39,011 bases of DNA from a virus. Position 1 is the first letter of the stretch. Every line of letters begins with the position of its first letter. The position numbers were made by a program, and so were the translations under genes. The notes beneath the pieces were generated by a model that was not told the origin of the DNA, did no database searches, and saw nothing but the letters and a program-made list of their open reading frames with translations. Where the stretch lies: positions 1 to 39,011 of IMG/VR virus record IMGVR_UViG_3300036852_000367; one strand, given 5' to 3'. Of this stretch, positions 23,921-31,041 are shown piece after piece.

Positions 23921-24100
23921 TTAAGCGTCCCTGGTCCTGGCGGAACTGACAGTGTCGTCCCCTGCATCAGCGTCCACAGATCTCGGAGCAATCTTCTGAG
24001 CTGACAGCGGGTCAAACAACCACTCCAGCGCTTCCAGGCTGACGCGGCTCTGCAGTGCGATACCGCAGAGCCGCTGTTGGTTCACACGCAACTTGCGCAT
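23921..24100 (-). CDS. Hypothetical 59-aa protein
   Basis: ATG 24100 overlaps the upstream stop (TGATG). The product begins MRKLRVNQQRLCGIALQSRV and has a short helical motif, then an acidic, Asp/Ala-rich tail. No ribosome site of its own, so it probably depends on translation of the preceding tiny membrane gene. No family recognised. Confidence 0.45.
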   Translation of the reverse strand: MRKLRVNQQRLCGIALQSRVSLEALEWLFDPLSAQKIAPRSVDADAGDDTVSSARTRDA

Positions 24101-24204
24101 CAGAACTTCGACGGAGGGAAGAACGCACGCGCGATGCCGAGCGTGATGCCGATGAGGGCTCCGCACAGCGAGAATGCGGCGAGGGCGATGATGAATGGGC
24201 TCAT
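24100..24204 (-). CDS. 34-aa membrane peptide
   Basis: ATG 24204 with AAGGAA seven bases upstream opens a 34-aa peptide made of one hydrophobic helix (FIIALAAFSLCGALIGITLG) and a short C-terminal tail (ARAFFPPSKF). It is coupled to both neighbours. Similar tiny membrane peptides in phages can act as holin-like, exclusion or host-modifying factors; none can be assigned here. Confidence 0.5.
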   Translation of the reverse strand: MSPFIIALAAFSLCGALIGITLGIARAFFPPSKF

Positions 24205-24503
24205 GTGGGTTTCCTTCGGTTGTAGGCGTCGATGACGTCCTGCACATGTAGTACGACCAGTAGCGTTGCGCAACGACTCCAGCGCTGATGAAACGCTTTC
24301 TGGCGAGGTGTTAACTCGCGTGCGCTAGGTGGTTTGGATGGGGACTTGATTTCAACGCACCAAAGCGAACCATCCGGTCCACATGCAACCAAATCCGGGA
24401 ATCCGTCTCCTGCAGAACTGGTGTCATGCACAAGCCAGCCACAAGCGCGCAGGCCATCAACAATTGATGTGTGGTTGTCATCAACGCGCGCCGCTCTTCT
24501 CAC
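24201..24503 (-). CDS. VRR-NUC-type endonuclease
   Basis: This 100-aa protein starts at GTG 24503 with GGGAG six bases upstream. It has the PD-(D/E)xK signature of the VRR-NUC family: VDDNHTSIVDGLRACGW with the leading acidic/NH region, then GFPDLVACG (catalytic D) and LWCVEIKSPSKPPS (catalytic E-x-K), and LTPRQKAFH at the end. Phage VRR-NUC proteins are stand-alone nucleases thought to cut branched DNA. All catalytic positions appear intact. Confidence 0.8.
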   Translation of the reverse strand: MRRAARVDDNHTSIVDGLRACGWLVHDTSSAGDGFPDLVACGPDGSLWCVEIKSPSKPPSARELTPRQKAFHQRWSRCATLLVVLHVQDVIDAYNRRKPT

Positions 24504-24522
24504 GGTGTTCTCCCAAGATGAT

Positions 24523-24965
24523 TCACTCGCTCTCCCCCTCCTGCCCCGTCGGGTCGGCGGTGAGGGACTTGATTGCGTTGCGAATGGCAGCTCTGTCGCT
24601 CTGCCCTGAGCGCAGTATCTGGGAGCCTCGCAGCACCGTCAGCGCCTTCTCCACCCGCTCCCGGAGTGCCGACTCCGAGGCGCTGGCGGAGGACAATTGC
24701 TTCGCCTGCAGTAGTGCCGCTTGCGCGTTCAGCCCGGGCGCAAGCTGTACCGACTCCGCTCCTTGTCGATGCGCCAGTCTCGCTCGGTGTCCCGCTCGGC
24801 CTTGACGGCGGCGAGTTCGGCGCGGAGTTGGTCCTCCTCGTGCTGCGCGGCCACGGCCATCTCGCGTGCGATGTCCGGGATGACGCCCAGTTCCGTGTTG
24901 CGCGGGTCGCTCTCGGACTCCCATGCGCGCGCGAGTAATCCGCAGGCTCGGGTTATGGCGCTCAC
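24523..24965 (-). CDS. Coiled-coil protein read in two frames (candidate -1 frameshift)
   Basis: GTG 24965 (overlapping the upstream TGA) opens a frame of 78 codons that ends at 24729 just after RYSLRPG. The -1 frame continues with protein-like sequence (AQAALLQAKQLSSASASES) to 24523. Immediately before the first stop lies C CCG GGC (24732-24738), which has the X-XXY-YYZ form needed for -1 slippage. The joined product would be 147 aa, helical and charged throughout. Either this is programmed frameshifting, a true frameshift mutation, or two separate genes. The second frame has no good start near the junction. Function unknown. Confidence 0.45.
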
Positions 24966-25567
24966 GGCTCCGTCCCCTCTCCCGGGCCAGCGCCGGGGCT
25001 CGGGGCAGGGGTGAGGGCTGACAGAATCGGCTCCCAGCCGGGCCAGTGCGGATGCTCGCGCCTAGCCATATCCACCGCTTTCCGCACGGCCGCGAGCTGG
25101 GCTTCGGCGGCCTCAGCGCGCTGGTAACAGTCGACCAACTCGGCGAGTTTCTGCATCGCTTCGGCCAGCTTGTTGTCGCGCTCATGGTTGCCAATTAGTT
25201 CGCGCGCCGTGGCGTCGCTGCCTTCCTTGTAGCCGCGAGAGTAGGCCGAACTCGGCTCCGGTGCGGCGGGCGGCACGTACAGCGCCGTTTCCAAGCCGAA
25301 GTCCTGCACGAATCCGGGCGCGGGATTGATGCCGAACTGCTCGGCGTAGTGAGGCTCCGGTGCGGCCGGCCCGATCTCGACCGACTTACCGCGCACGTGC
25401 CAGGCTTGCGCGGCGGGCTGTGCTGGGGCGAGGGCGAGGGCGAGGAAGGCGTCAGTTGCCTCTACCGGGCGCCCTCCAGTGCGCCACGAGCCCAGCAGCG
25501 CGGTCGCTTCGTTCAGTCGCTGCTCTAGATCGCACTTGAGCGGCCGCTTCTGATTCTCATAGGTCAC
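24962..25567 (-). CDS. Hypothetical 201-aa protein
   Basis: GTG 25567 overlaps the previous TGA and has GAGGTG upstream. The N-terminal part (LEQRLNEATALLGSWRTGG) is helical, the middle is Pro/Ala-rich (LALAPAQPAAQAW), and the C-terminal part is a long coiled-coil-like helix (LAEAMQKLAELVDCYQRAEA). It ends PSPGAGPGEGTEP. It is coupled to the frameshifted coiled-coil gene that follows. No family recognised. Confidence 0.5.
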   Translation of the reverse strand: MTYENQKRPLKCDLEQRLNEATALLGSWRTGGRPVEATDAFLALALAPAQPAAQAWHVRGKSVEIGPAAPEPHYAEQFGINPAPGFVQDFGLETALYVPPAAPEPSSAYSRGYKEGSDATARELIGNHERDNKLAEAMQKLAELVDCYQRAEAAEAQLAAVRKAVDMARREHPHWPGWEPILSALTPAPSPGAGPGEGTEP

Positions 25568-26385
25568 TTAGGCACCTCGCATCGAGACAGAATCTCTTCC
25601 AGAGCCGTAGCTGCTAGAGCGTAGAGCGCGCGGCGAGCTGCGTAGGCGTCGGAGGCGGCAGAGGCGGCGTCGGCGGAGGCGGAGGCGGCGGAGGCGTAGG
25701 CGTCGGCGGCGTAGGCGGAGGTGGCGGCGGAGGCGGCGGAGGCGTAGGCGGCGGCGGCGTCGGCGGCGTAGGCGGCGTAGGCGGAGGAGGCGGCGGAGGC
25801 GTAGGCGGCATAGGTGGAGGCGGCGGAGGTGGCGGAGGCGGAGGAGGCGGAGGCGGCGGAGGCATAGGCGGCGGCGGCGGCGTAGGCGGCGGCGGCGTCG
25901 GCGGCGGCGGCGTCGGCGGAGGAGGCGGAGGAGGCGGAGGAGGCGGAGGCGCGCTCCGCAGTCCACTCCTTCGGTTTTGGCTCGTCTCCTACCAATCGTC
26001 GCGAGTAAAGCGCAGCCACCCGTTGGCACGATTGCGACTTCGCGCACTCCCCCTGCGATAACAGCCACACCAGGAACCTGTCAGCGGCAAGTGTTGTGTC
26101 GGCGCCAGGGTTCAGCGCGGATGCGACTCGACCGGGCCAATCAAGCGCTATCTCGTTCGTTAGCCCTTCGTGAATATTGTCGACCAATCGCGCAATGCGC
26201 AGGTCAACGCCGAGCACGCGCGAAAACTCGTCGTGCGAATAGTTGTCCAGGCTGCACCCAACGGCGCAACCCTTGCCGTTTGAAAACCCCGTTCCCTGCA
26301 CGATTTCGTCTGCAGCTCGGTGCTTCGCGATGCGATCTCGTACGACGTCCTGTTGCCCTGTTGGCCATGCGATGTGTTGTGTCAT
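25564..26385 (-). CDS. Protein with long Ala/Ser/Tyr-rich repeat
   Basis: ATG 26385 with GGGAG seven bases upstream starts a 273-aa protein (MTQHIAWPTGQQDVVRDRIA). Residues 1-140 form an ordinary domain (KGCAVGCSLDNYSHDEFSRV, WLLSQGECAKSQSCQRVAAL). Residues about 150-255 are nearly only Ala, Ser, Tyr and Asp in short repeats (ASSASSA, YAAYASAAS, DAYASAAS). The C-terminus (ALYALAATALEEIL) is helical. Because of GCC/GCG-type triplets, the other two frames of the same strand are also open over this region but encode poly-Arg/Leu and poly-Pro, which are shadows. Related repeat proteins occur in other phages with unknown function. Confidence 0.65.
   Translation of the reverse strand: MTQHIAWPTGQQDVVRDRIAKHRAADEIVQGTGFSNGKGCAVGCSLDNYSHDEFSRVLGVDLRIARLVDNIHEGLTNEIALDWPGRVASALNPGADTTLAADRFLVWLLSQGECAKSQSCQRVAALYSRRLVGDEPKPKEWTAERASASSASSASSADAAAADAAAAYAAAAAYASAASASSASATSAASTYAAYASAASSAYAAYAADAAAAYASAASAATSAYAADAYASAASASADAASAASDAYAARRALYALAATALEEILSRCEVPK
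25640..25955. repeat. GC-rich imperfect triplet/hexamer repeat tract
   Basis: This tract is made of variants of GGCGGAGGC and GGCGTAGGC. It encodes the Ala/Ser/Tyr repeat of the minus-strand gene. Such tracts are liable to slippage and to assembly error, so the exact repeat number is uncertain. Confidence 0.8.
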
Positions 26386-26453
26386 TGGTTCTCCCTGTGA
26401 TGGTGTGGCATGGGTCGCTTGACAGTGCAAGACGTTTGAGCAATACGTATGGC
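26386..26453. promoter_or_regulatory. Divergent control region between the two transcription blocks
   Basis: This 68-bp region separates the leftward accessory block from the rightward replication block. TTGACA at 26419-26424 (plus strand) is a perfect -35 element; the best -10 with 17-bp spacing (26442-26447) matches TATAAT at only three positions. An 8-bp palindrome ATACGTAT lies at 26443-26450, with matching GC pairs beyond one mismatch. It sits just before the ribbon-helix-helix gene and is a candidate operator. The rightward transcript would have almost no leader. Confidence 0.5.
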
Positions 26454-26624
26454 ATGGCAAGACGATTCACGGAGCCCAAAAGCATATCAGTTCGACTCAC
26501 TGCGGAGGACAGAGACAGACTCGCTTTCGTTCAGGAGATGCTGACCAGAATGACCAAGCGCGCATCTACCGAGTCGGATGCGCTCCGCTACTGCTTGGCG
26601 GCCACTTTCGAGAATGAGAGCTGA
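26454..26624 (+). CDS. Ribbon-helix-helix (Arc/CopG-like) regulator candidate
   Basis: This 56-aa protein starts at ATG 26454. After a basic start (MARRFTEP), KSISVRLTAEDRDRLAFVQ gives the strand and first helix and TESDALRYCL the second helix of a ribbon-helix-helix fold. Such proteins bind DNA as dimers through the paired beta strands. No Shine-Dalgarno site is apparent and the gene may be leaderless. As the first rightward gene next to the divergent control region, it is well placed to autoregulate or to control the early block. Confidence 0.6.
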   Translation: MARRFTEPKSISVRLTAEDRDRLAFVQEMLTRMTKRASTESDALRYCLAATFENES

Positions 26625-26625
26625 C

Positions 26626-26991
26626 ATGAACCGTTTCGCGATCATGCGACGCGACGGATTCGCGTGTAAATACTGCGGAGCCAAAGCAAGCGAAGGCGCA
26701 AAGCTCCATATTGATCACATCCAGCCTCGCAGCAGAGGAGGCACAGAACATCACCTGAATCTGGTTACAGCATGTGCCGAATGCAACCTCAGCAAGGGCG
26801 CCTCTGAGCCAGAGTGGGAGCCGTGCTCGCCAATGCTAGAGGAGGATGGATATGGTTGGCACGGTTGGGACGAGAGGGGTTGCCAATCTTGGTACTGCTC
26901 AACAGAAGCCGATGAGGACTGTTGGGCAGAGTTTCTGAAGGCCAACGGAGAAATGCCTGAACCAAAGCGGGAGACATTTGGATGTCTCTGA
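26626..26991 (+). CDS. HNH endonuclease
   Basis: This 121-aa protein starts at ATG 26626, two bases after the previous stop. MNRFAIMRRDGFACKYCGAK leads into HIDHIQPRSRGGTEH and LVTACAECNLSKG, a complete HNH core with paired Cys-x2-Cys zinc ligands and the HxxH region. The C-terminal 50 residues are acidic and aromatic (YGWHGWDERGCQSWYCSTEA) and probably form a small accessory domain. It may be a homing-type nuclease or serve in replication/recombination. The next start overlaps its stop. Confidence 0.8.
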   Translation: MNRFAIMRRDGFACKYCGAKASEGAKLHIDHIQPRSRGGTEHHLNLVTACAECNLSKGASEPEWEPCSPMLEEDGYGWHGWDERGCQSWYCSTEADEDCWAEFLKANGEMPEPKRETFGCL

Positions 26992-27719
26992 CCTTCACCA
27001 AGCTCTTCTCTAGCATCACCGAGTCGACGGTTTGGATGCTTCCGTCTCATACCCGGCTTGTATGGATTACGATGCTCGCCATGTCCGACCGGCATGGGCT
27101 TGTATTCGGCAGCGTGCCCGGACTTGCACATCGAGCTCGTGTGACTCCTGAGGAGTGCCGTGATGCTTTGGAAACCCTCATGGCTCCGGATCCTGATTCT
27201 CGCACTCCGGATAATGAAGGGCGAAGAGTTGCCCAAGTGGACGGCGGATGGGAGCTGCTTAACTACTCGAAGTATCGAGCTATTCAGGATGCTGAGACTG
27301 TCCGAGAATCAAAACGTCTCTATATGCGCCGCGAGAGAGAAAGTGGAAGTTTTAGTTCCACTGACTCCACAGTGGAAAAGGAGCCTCTGCCTCTGCCTCT
27401 GCCTCTGCCTCTTGGATCTGAATCTGATCCGGATAAGAAACGCGTTCGGAAGCGCCGCGAGTTATGGCACGTGGTTCCTGAGTCGTGGGGTATGTCTGAT
27501 AAAACAAAAGCAAAAACAATGGCTTTGCTTGGCAAGCAGTTCGATGTGGAGTTGGAAAAGTTCAAGGATTGGGAGTTCACGGTAGCCAAGTCCGATCCGG
27601 ACCGAGCGTGGCGCAATTGGGCTCGACGCGCGGCCTCCGGGCAGATGGCGCCTAGCGGTTCATCGGGCTACGTCAGCAAACTAGCTCCTGCACCCAAGCG
27701 CAGGGGGATCGACTGGTGA
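26982..27719 (+). CDS. Phage replication initiator/replisome organiser-like protein
   Basis: This 245-aa protein starts at ATG 26982, overlapping the HNH stop, with GGGAGA eight bases upstream. The N-terminal 120 residues match a widespread phage replication protein: SLTFTKLFSSITESTVW, then HTRLVWITMLAMSDRHGLV (winged-helix type), GSVPGLAHRARVTPEE, and MAPDPDSRTPDNEGRR. A linker follows that includes five Pro-Leu units from a hexanucleotide repeat. The C-terminal part (WRNWARRAASGQM) is like helicase-loader or DnaT-like regions. It would bind the origin and recruit the helicase encoded next. Confidence 0.75.
   Translation: MSLTFTKLFSSITESTVWMLPSHTRLVWITMLAMSDRHGLVFGSVPGLAHRARVTPEECRDALETLMAPDPDSRTPDNEGRRVAQVDGGWELLNYSKYRAIQDAETVRESKRLYMRRERESGSFSSTDSTVEKEPLPLPLPLPLGSESDPDKKRVRKRRELWHVVPESWGMSDKTKAKTMALLGKQFDVELEKFKDWEFTVAKSDPDRAWRNWARRAASGQMAPSGSSGYVSKLAPAPKRRGIDW
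27383..27412 (+). repeat. (GCCTCT)5 hexanucleotide repeat in the initiator gene
   Basis: Five perfect copies of GCCTCT encode part of the Pro-Leu linker. Being a multiple of three, changes in copy number keep the frame. A short inverted repeat (GGATC/GATCC) follows within 20 bases. Lambdoid origins lie inside the initiator gene, so this is a possible origin region, although the repeats do not look like classical iterons. Confidence 0.8.
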
Positions 27720-28990
27720 CCGACGACCTTCGCGCAGAGCTCTGGAAGCTCGAACAGCGCTTGTTCGAGAGCTGGGTGTGCGGGCCTGCTTTTCGCGAGC
27801 GATGGACTCCAGACCCTCGTGACTTCGATACGCTCAAGCATGCCGCGATTGCTCAAGCATGCGCGACTCTCGCAGCCGAAGGCGTCGACGGAGACGCGGT
27901 CCAGGGACCCTACCGAGGTGGCAACCTGGAGACCGCGCTGAGGCGCGTCATCGTGCGCACCCCTGAGCTTCAATCCAACTGGCCGGACAACGAGCATCCG
28001 CTTCACGGTGGAGTGGAGTGCAAGGACCCGGACGCCGAGTTGCTCCGCTGGAGGGAGCTGCGATGCCTAATTGCTCTGCGCAGGAGCCTCGTGGATGAAC
28101 TTTCAAGGCTCTCCCCTACCTCCTCCCTAGACTTAGTTCGGCGAGCGATTCTGGAGGCATCCTCGCGCACTTATGTAAGTGGAGCGATTCGCACCATGAC
28201 TCGCGCCGAGTGGAGGCGAGCTGGAGCAGAGGCAATGAACGGGGACCCTACACTTGGCTCGCCAAGCGGGTTCAGTTCGCTGGATGCGGAGACGGGTGGA
28301 TTGCGTTGCGGAACCGTCTGGGTGCTCGGGGCTCCTACCAATTGGGGCAAGTCATCATGGCTGCTAGCGGTTGCAGACCATTGCGCTTCAATCAACAGGT
28401 CGTGCTTGCTGGTCACGTGTGAAGACGACCCGGTGATGCTTGCGACTCGTCACGTGTGCCGTGCCGCGGGAGTGAGAGGCTCTAATGCCAGACATGGCAG
28501 GCTGACACCTGACGAGCATGATGCTGTGGCTCAGCTGCTCAGCAACACGCCGTCCGATACGAGTCCAGTGATTGCAGACGGACGTGGGAAGCCAGTCGAG
28601 CTAATCTGCCAGGAGCTGCAGCGCCTGAACGCCCTGCACCCCATCAGCGTCGTTCTCATCGACTACTTGCAATGCATCACGACCAGCACCAAGACAGACG
28701 ACAGACGCGGACAGATTAACCACATCGCTAGGTCTCTGACTGACACCATCAAGGGGATGGGCGCCGCCGGCGTGCTGGCATCTCAGCTGACTGGAGATGA
28801 CATCCGCGAGTCACGGGACGTCGAGCATGCGGCTGAGGTGGTCCTCATTGGTCGCAAGGACAATGGGCGCATGAGTCTGTTCGTGAAGAAGAACAAGAGC
28901 GGCCCGAACGACCAGGAGATTGAACTCACATGGGACTCTGTGACCGGTTCGTTTGCAACGGGAGATGGCTATGAGTCGATGTTTGATTGA
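27716..28990 (+). CDS. DnaB-type replicative helicase
   Basis: This 424-aa protein starts at GTG 27716, overlapping the previous TGA, after AGGGGG. The N-terminal 150 residues resemble the DnaB N-terminal helical domain. The RecA-like core has GAPTNWGKSSWLLAVADHCA (Walker A), CLLVTCEDDPVML, VVLIDYLQCI (Walker B) and a final VVLIGRKDNGRMSLFVKKNK, as in DnaB-family helicases. It should load at the origin with the initiator. No primase is encoded in the window, so host primase is presumably used. Confidence 0.88.
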   Translation: MTDDLRAELWKLEQRLFESWVCGPAFRERWTPDPRDFDTLKHAAIAQACATLAAEGVDGDAVQGPYRGGNLETALRRVIVRTPELQSNWPDNEHPLHGGVECKDPDAELLRWRELRCLIALRRSLVDELSRLSPTSSLDLVRRAILEASSRTYVSGAIRTMTRAEWRRAGAEAMNGDPTLGSPSGFSSLDAETGGLRCGTVWVLGAPTNWGKSSWLLAVADHCASINRSCLLVTCEDDPVMLATRHVCRAAGVRGSNARHGRLTPDEHDAVAQLLSNTPSDTSPVIADGRGKPVELICQELQRLNALHPISVVLIDYLQCITTSTKTDDRRGQINHIARSLTDTIKGMGAAGVLASQLTGDDIRESRDVEHAAEVVLIGRKDNGRMSLFVKKNKSGPNDQEIELTWDSVTGSFATGDGYESMFD

Positions 28991-29255
28991 ACCCCCTGGA
29001 TGGCTGTGCGACATGCTGCGTGTTGGAGCAGAAGATGCGCGCTCCGCAGAGATTCCAGAGTGCAGTGCCAGCAATCGACAGCTGCGGATGTTCGTTGCGG
29101 GTTGGATGTTAGGTGGTACCAAGGAGTCGATGCGAGAGGCATTGAGCATCTACGAGGCCGCCGGCAATGGTCTGCTAGATAGCGAGCGGCAGGGGCGTCT
29201 TACAGACGAGATGATTACCGACGAGTTCCGTCGGCTTGTAAGGGAGACACGATGA
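28971..29255 (+). CDS. Hypothetical 94-aa protein
   Basis: ATG 28971 is preferred because GGGAG lies six bases upstream; it overlaps the helicase end by 20 nt. The protein opens MSRCLIEPPGWLCDML and contains VAGWMLGGTKESMREALSIY, then an acidic C-terminus (LTDEMITDEFRRLVRE). It is helical with no recognised motif. The stop overlaps the next start by ATGA. Function unknown. Confidence 0.55.
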   Translation: MSRCLIEPPGWLCDMLRVGAEDARSAEIPECSASNRQLRMFVAGWMLGGTKESMREALSIYEAAGNGLLDSERQGRLTDEMITDEFRRLVRETR

Positions 29256-29716
29256 ATACGATTGCATACGTCCGAGAGTTCCACGAGGCGTTCGATATCC
29301 CGGTGCGCTCCAAGCCGTCATTCCCTGATGCGCGCGAGCACACAGATTCATCACTCGACACCATAGAGAAGCTGCTGACGATTGCGCAGCGAGAGGCGAG
29401 CAGCACGGCCAAGACGGGCTGCCGCATGTGCCTGCGCATGGCGCTGGAGCTGGAGGAGCTGCGCGAGCTAGCAGAGTCGATGCGCTTGCGTGACCTAGAA
29501 GGCGCGCTGGATGCGCAGGTGGATAGGGTCTATATCTTACAAGGAACATCACTGGAGTTGGGTCTTGCTGGAGTATCAGAGGAGGCATTCAGGCGCGTTC
29601 ATGCGGCGAATATGCTCAAACTAGATGAGAACGGAAAACCGACGGTCGACTCTAAAGGAAAGGTGATTAAGCCGCCAGGATGGGTTGCCCCAGACCTGAG
29701 TGACTTGGTACTCTGA
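29252..29716 (+). CDS. MazG-like / PRA-PH nucleotide pyrophosphohydrolase
   Basis: This 154-aa protein begins MNTIAYVREFHEAFDIPV and has the helical MazG-type core: LEELRELAESMRLRDLEGAL with its metal-binding acidic residues, LDAQVDRVYILQGTSLELGL, and the closing FRRVHAANMLKLDENGKPTV. The last 25 residues (KVIKPPGWVAPDLSDLV) match the usual C-terminus of the phage group. Such enzymes hydrolyse nucleoside triphosphates or related signalling nucleotides. In phages they are thought to control dNTP pools or alarmones. The domain appears complete. Confidence 0.82.
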   Translation: MNTIAYVREFHEAFDIPVRSKPSFPDAREHTDSSLDTIEKLLTIAQREASSTAKTGCRMCLRMALELEELRELAESMRLRDLEGALDAQVDRVYILQGTSLELGLAGVSEEAFRRVHAANMLKLDENGKPTVDSKGKVIKPPGWVAPDLSDLVL

Positions 29717-29719
29717 AAC

Positions 29720-30178
29720 ATGAACGAGGAACAGTTCTGGGCAAATATGGACAAGCGCGGTCCTAGCGAGTGCTGGCAGTGGCTCGGACGCAGGCTTCCA
29801 CGTGGCTATGGCGTGCTGAGTTTCAATAGCAGGGCTTCTTATTCTCATCGCTTATCGTGGGAGTTAGAGAACTGCCCAATCCCTCGCGGTCTCTGTGTGT
29901 GTCACAGATGCGACAATCCTCCGTGTTGCAACCCAGCGCACTTGTTCATTGGCTCCCAGAGAGACAACATAAGGGACATGATGAGCAAGGTCAGGAAGCA
30001 TCAGACTGTACCTGTGCGCGGAGAGAGAGCTAGCGGTGCAAAACTCTCTGACGATGACGTGGTTGCTATGCGCTGTTTGCGCATCGTCGGAGCGCTATCG
30101 ATGGGTAAGCTGGGCCGGATGTTTGGAGTCGGCAAGTCACAGGTGTGCCGGATACTTAACAGGCAGAGCAGGGTTTGA
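29720..30178 (+). CDS. HNH homing-type endonuclease with C-terminal DNA-binding domain
   Basis: This 152-aa protein begins MNEEQFWANMDKRGPSECWQ. It has the HNH_3 type core: YSHRLSWELENCPIPRG, VCHRCDNPPCCNPAHLFIGS and a following DNIRDMM. The C-terminus (SDDDVVAMRCLRIVGA, LGRMFGVGKSQVCRILNR) is a helix-turn-helix typical for homing endonucleases of this class. It lies free-standing among small replication-block genes and probably moves as a homing element. All zinc and HNH residues seem present. Confidence 0.85.
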   Translation: MNEEQFWANMDKRGPSECWQWLGRRLPRGYGVLSFNSRASYSHRLSWELENCPIPRGLCVCHRCDNPPCCNPAHLFIGSQRDNIRDMMSKVRKHQTVPVRGERASGAKLSDDDVVAMRCLRIVGALSMGKLGRMFGVGKSQVCRILNRQSRV

Positions 30179-30372
30179 AACAGCTGAGGCTTGACCGGTA
30201 CATCCCATCGCACTGGAAGAGTTACATCATTCGCCCTGTAGGATTCGACACGCGCGACGGTGTCATCCTTGGGTATGTGCTCTGGGCTGCCGACGAACAG
30301 CAGGCGCGCACAACAGCAGAGAAGCGTTGGGGACCAATCGAGAGCGTGGAGTTGGATGACCCACAACCCTAG
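30175..30372 (+). CDS. Hypothetical 65-aa protein
   Basis: TTG 30175 overlaps the previous TGA (TTGA), with GCAGGG just upstream. The product begins MKQLRLDRYIPSHWKSYIIR and looks like a small alpha-beta protein (GYVLWAADEQQARTTAEKRW). No family recognised. Confidence 0.45.
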   Translation: MKQLRLDRYIPSHWKSYIIRPVGFDTRDGVILGYVLWAADEQQARTTAEKRWGPIESVELDDPQP

Positions 30373-30407
30373 TGAACCGTTTCGGATGAACCAAATTGGC
30401 AATCGTG

Positions 30408-30438
30408 CGCCGCCTGATTGCACGGGCTACAGGCGGCG
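30408..30438 (+). terminator. Hairpin in the replication block
   Basis: A perfect 9-bp stem (CGCCGCCTG with CAGGCGGCG) encloses a 13-base loop, in the only notable gap of the rightward block. No T-tract follows, so it may be a pause, a processing site or an mRNA-stabilising structure rather than a complete terminator. Confidence 0.4.
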
Positions 30439-30464
30439 GTAAACCAACCGTTCATAGGAGTAAC

Positions 30465-30599
30465 ATGGCAACGATGACACGAGCACAACGCATCAGACTC
30501 ATTCAGAAGGACCTGCGCATCGCGCGAGCCGAATGCAAGCACGAGATGGTGCTGCAGCTCATCGAGGAGTTGGCCATGGTGTGCCGAGGTGAGTGGTAA
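30465..30599 (+). CDS. Hypothetical 44-aa protein
   Basis: ATG 30465 has a strong AGGAG four bases upstream. The product is basic and helical (MTRAQRIRLIQKDLRIARAE, MVLQLIEELAMVC). The excellent ribosome site after a hairpin suggests independent translation. No family recognised. Confidence 0.6.
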   Translation: MATMTRAQRIRLIQKDLRIARAECKHEMVLQLIEELAMVCRGEW

Positions 30600-30778
30600 T
30601 GTCCAAGAAGACCATCGACGCCTACAAGCGCTACCGGGCATCCCTCAACAGGCCAGTGCTGGACCCTGTCGACGTATACAGAGGAGCATGGTGGACAGAA
30701 ACTAAACCTGTTCAATCCGGTGAGGAAACAGAAGCGCCAGCCTCAAGCAAGACGCTGGTGAGCCATTTGGATAAGTGA
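30599..30778 (+). CDS. Hypothetical 59-aa protein
   Basis: ATG 30599 overlaps the previous TAA (TAATG), with GAGGTGAG upstream. The protein starts MSKKTIDAYKRYRASLNRPV and has a short acidic/Ser-rich C-terminus. No family recognised. Confidence 0.5.
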   Translation: MSKKTIDAYKRYRASLNRPVLDPVDVYRGAWWTETKPVQSGEETEAPASSKTLVSHLDK

Positions 30779-31041
30779 TGACCGAGCACGACGAAACCAA
30801 GCCGCCAGTAGCCAAGTGCGCCAGCAAGGTCTGCACCAGATTCCTGAACTTCCAGCGCGTGTACAACGTGTGGCTGTGTGGGTGCGATGCGTGCCTAGAC
30901 GCTGATTGCGACGGGCGCGGCTACTACCGCACAGACCCGAGCGGCAGCGGCAAGACGGCTTGGGAGGCATTCGAGTCGTACTGCGAGAACGCCGATGTTT
31001 TACCGGACGACATTCTGGTCACAGGGGAGATGCACGTTTAG
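30778..31041 (+). CDS. Cysteine-rich 87-aa protein, possible zinc protein
   Basis: ATG 30778 overlaps the previous TGA (TGATG). Seven cysteines occur within about 40 residues (AKCASKVCTR, WLCGCDACLDADCDGRGY), which suggests zinc binding. The C-terminal half is acidic and aromatic (WEAFESYCENADVLPDD). Ribosome site weak; reinitiation likely. Function unknown. Confidence 0.5.
   Translation: MTEHDETKPPVAKCASKVCTRFLNFQRVYNVWLCGCDACLDADCDGRGYYRTDPSGSGKTAWEAFESYCENADVLPDDILVTGEMHV

Noticed and set aside
25640-25955. Repeat tract considered as a CRISPR array or iteron origin
   Set aside because: Repeats are short, directly abutting and without unique spacers, and they encode a periodic protein segment.
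25568-26068. Poly-Arg/Leu and poly-Pro ORFs on the minus strand
   Set aside because: Alternative frames of the GC-rich triplet repeat; amino-acid runs are by-products of the repeat.
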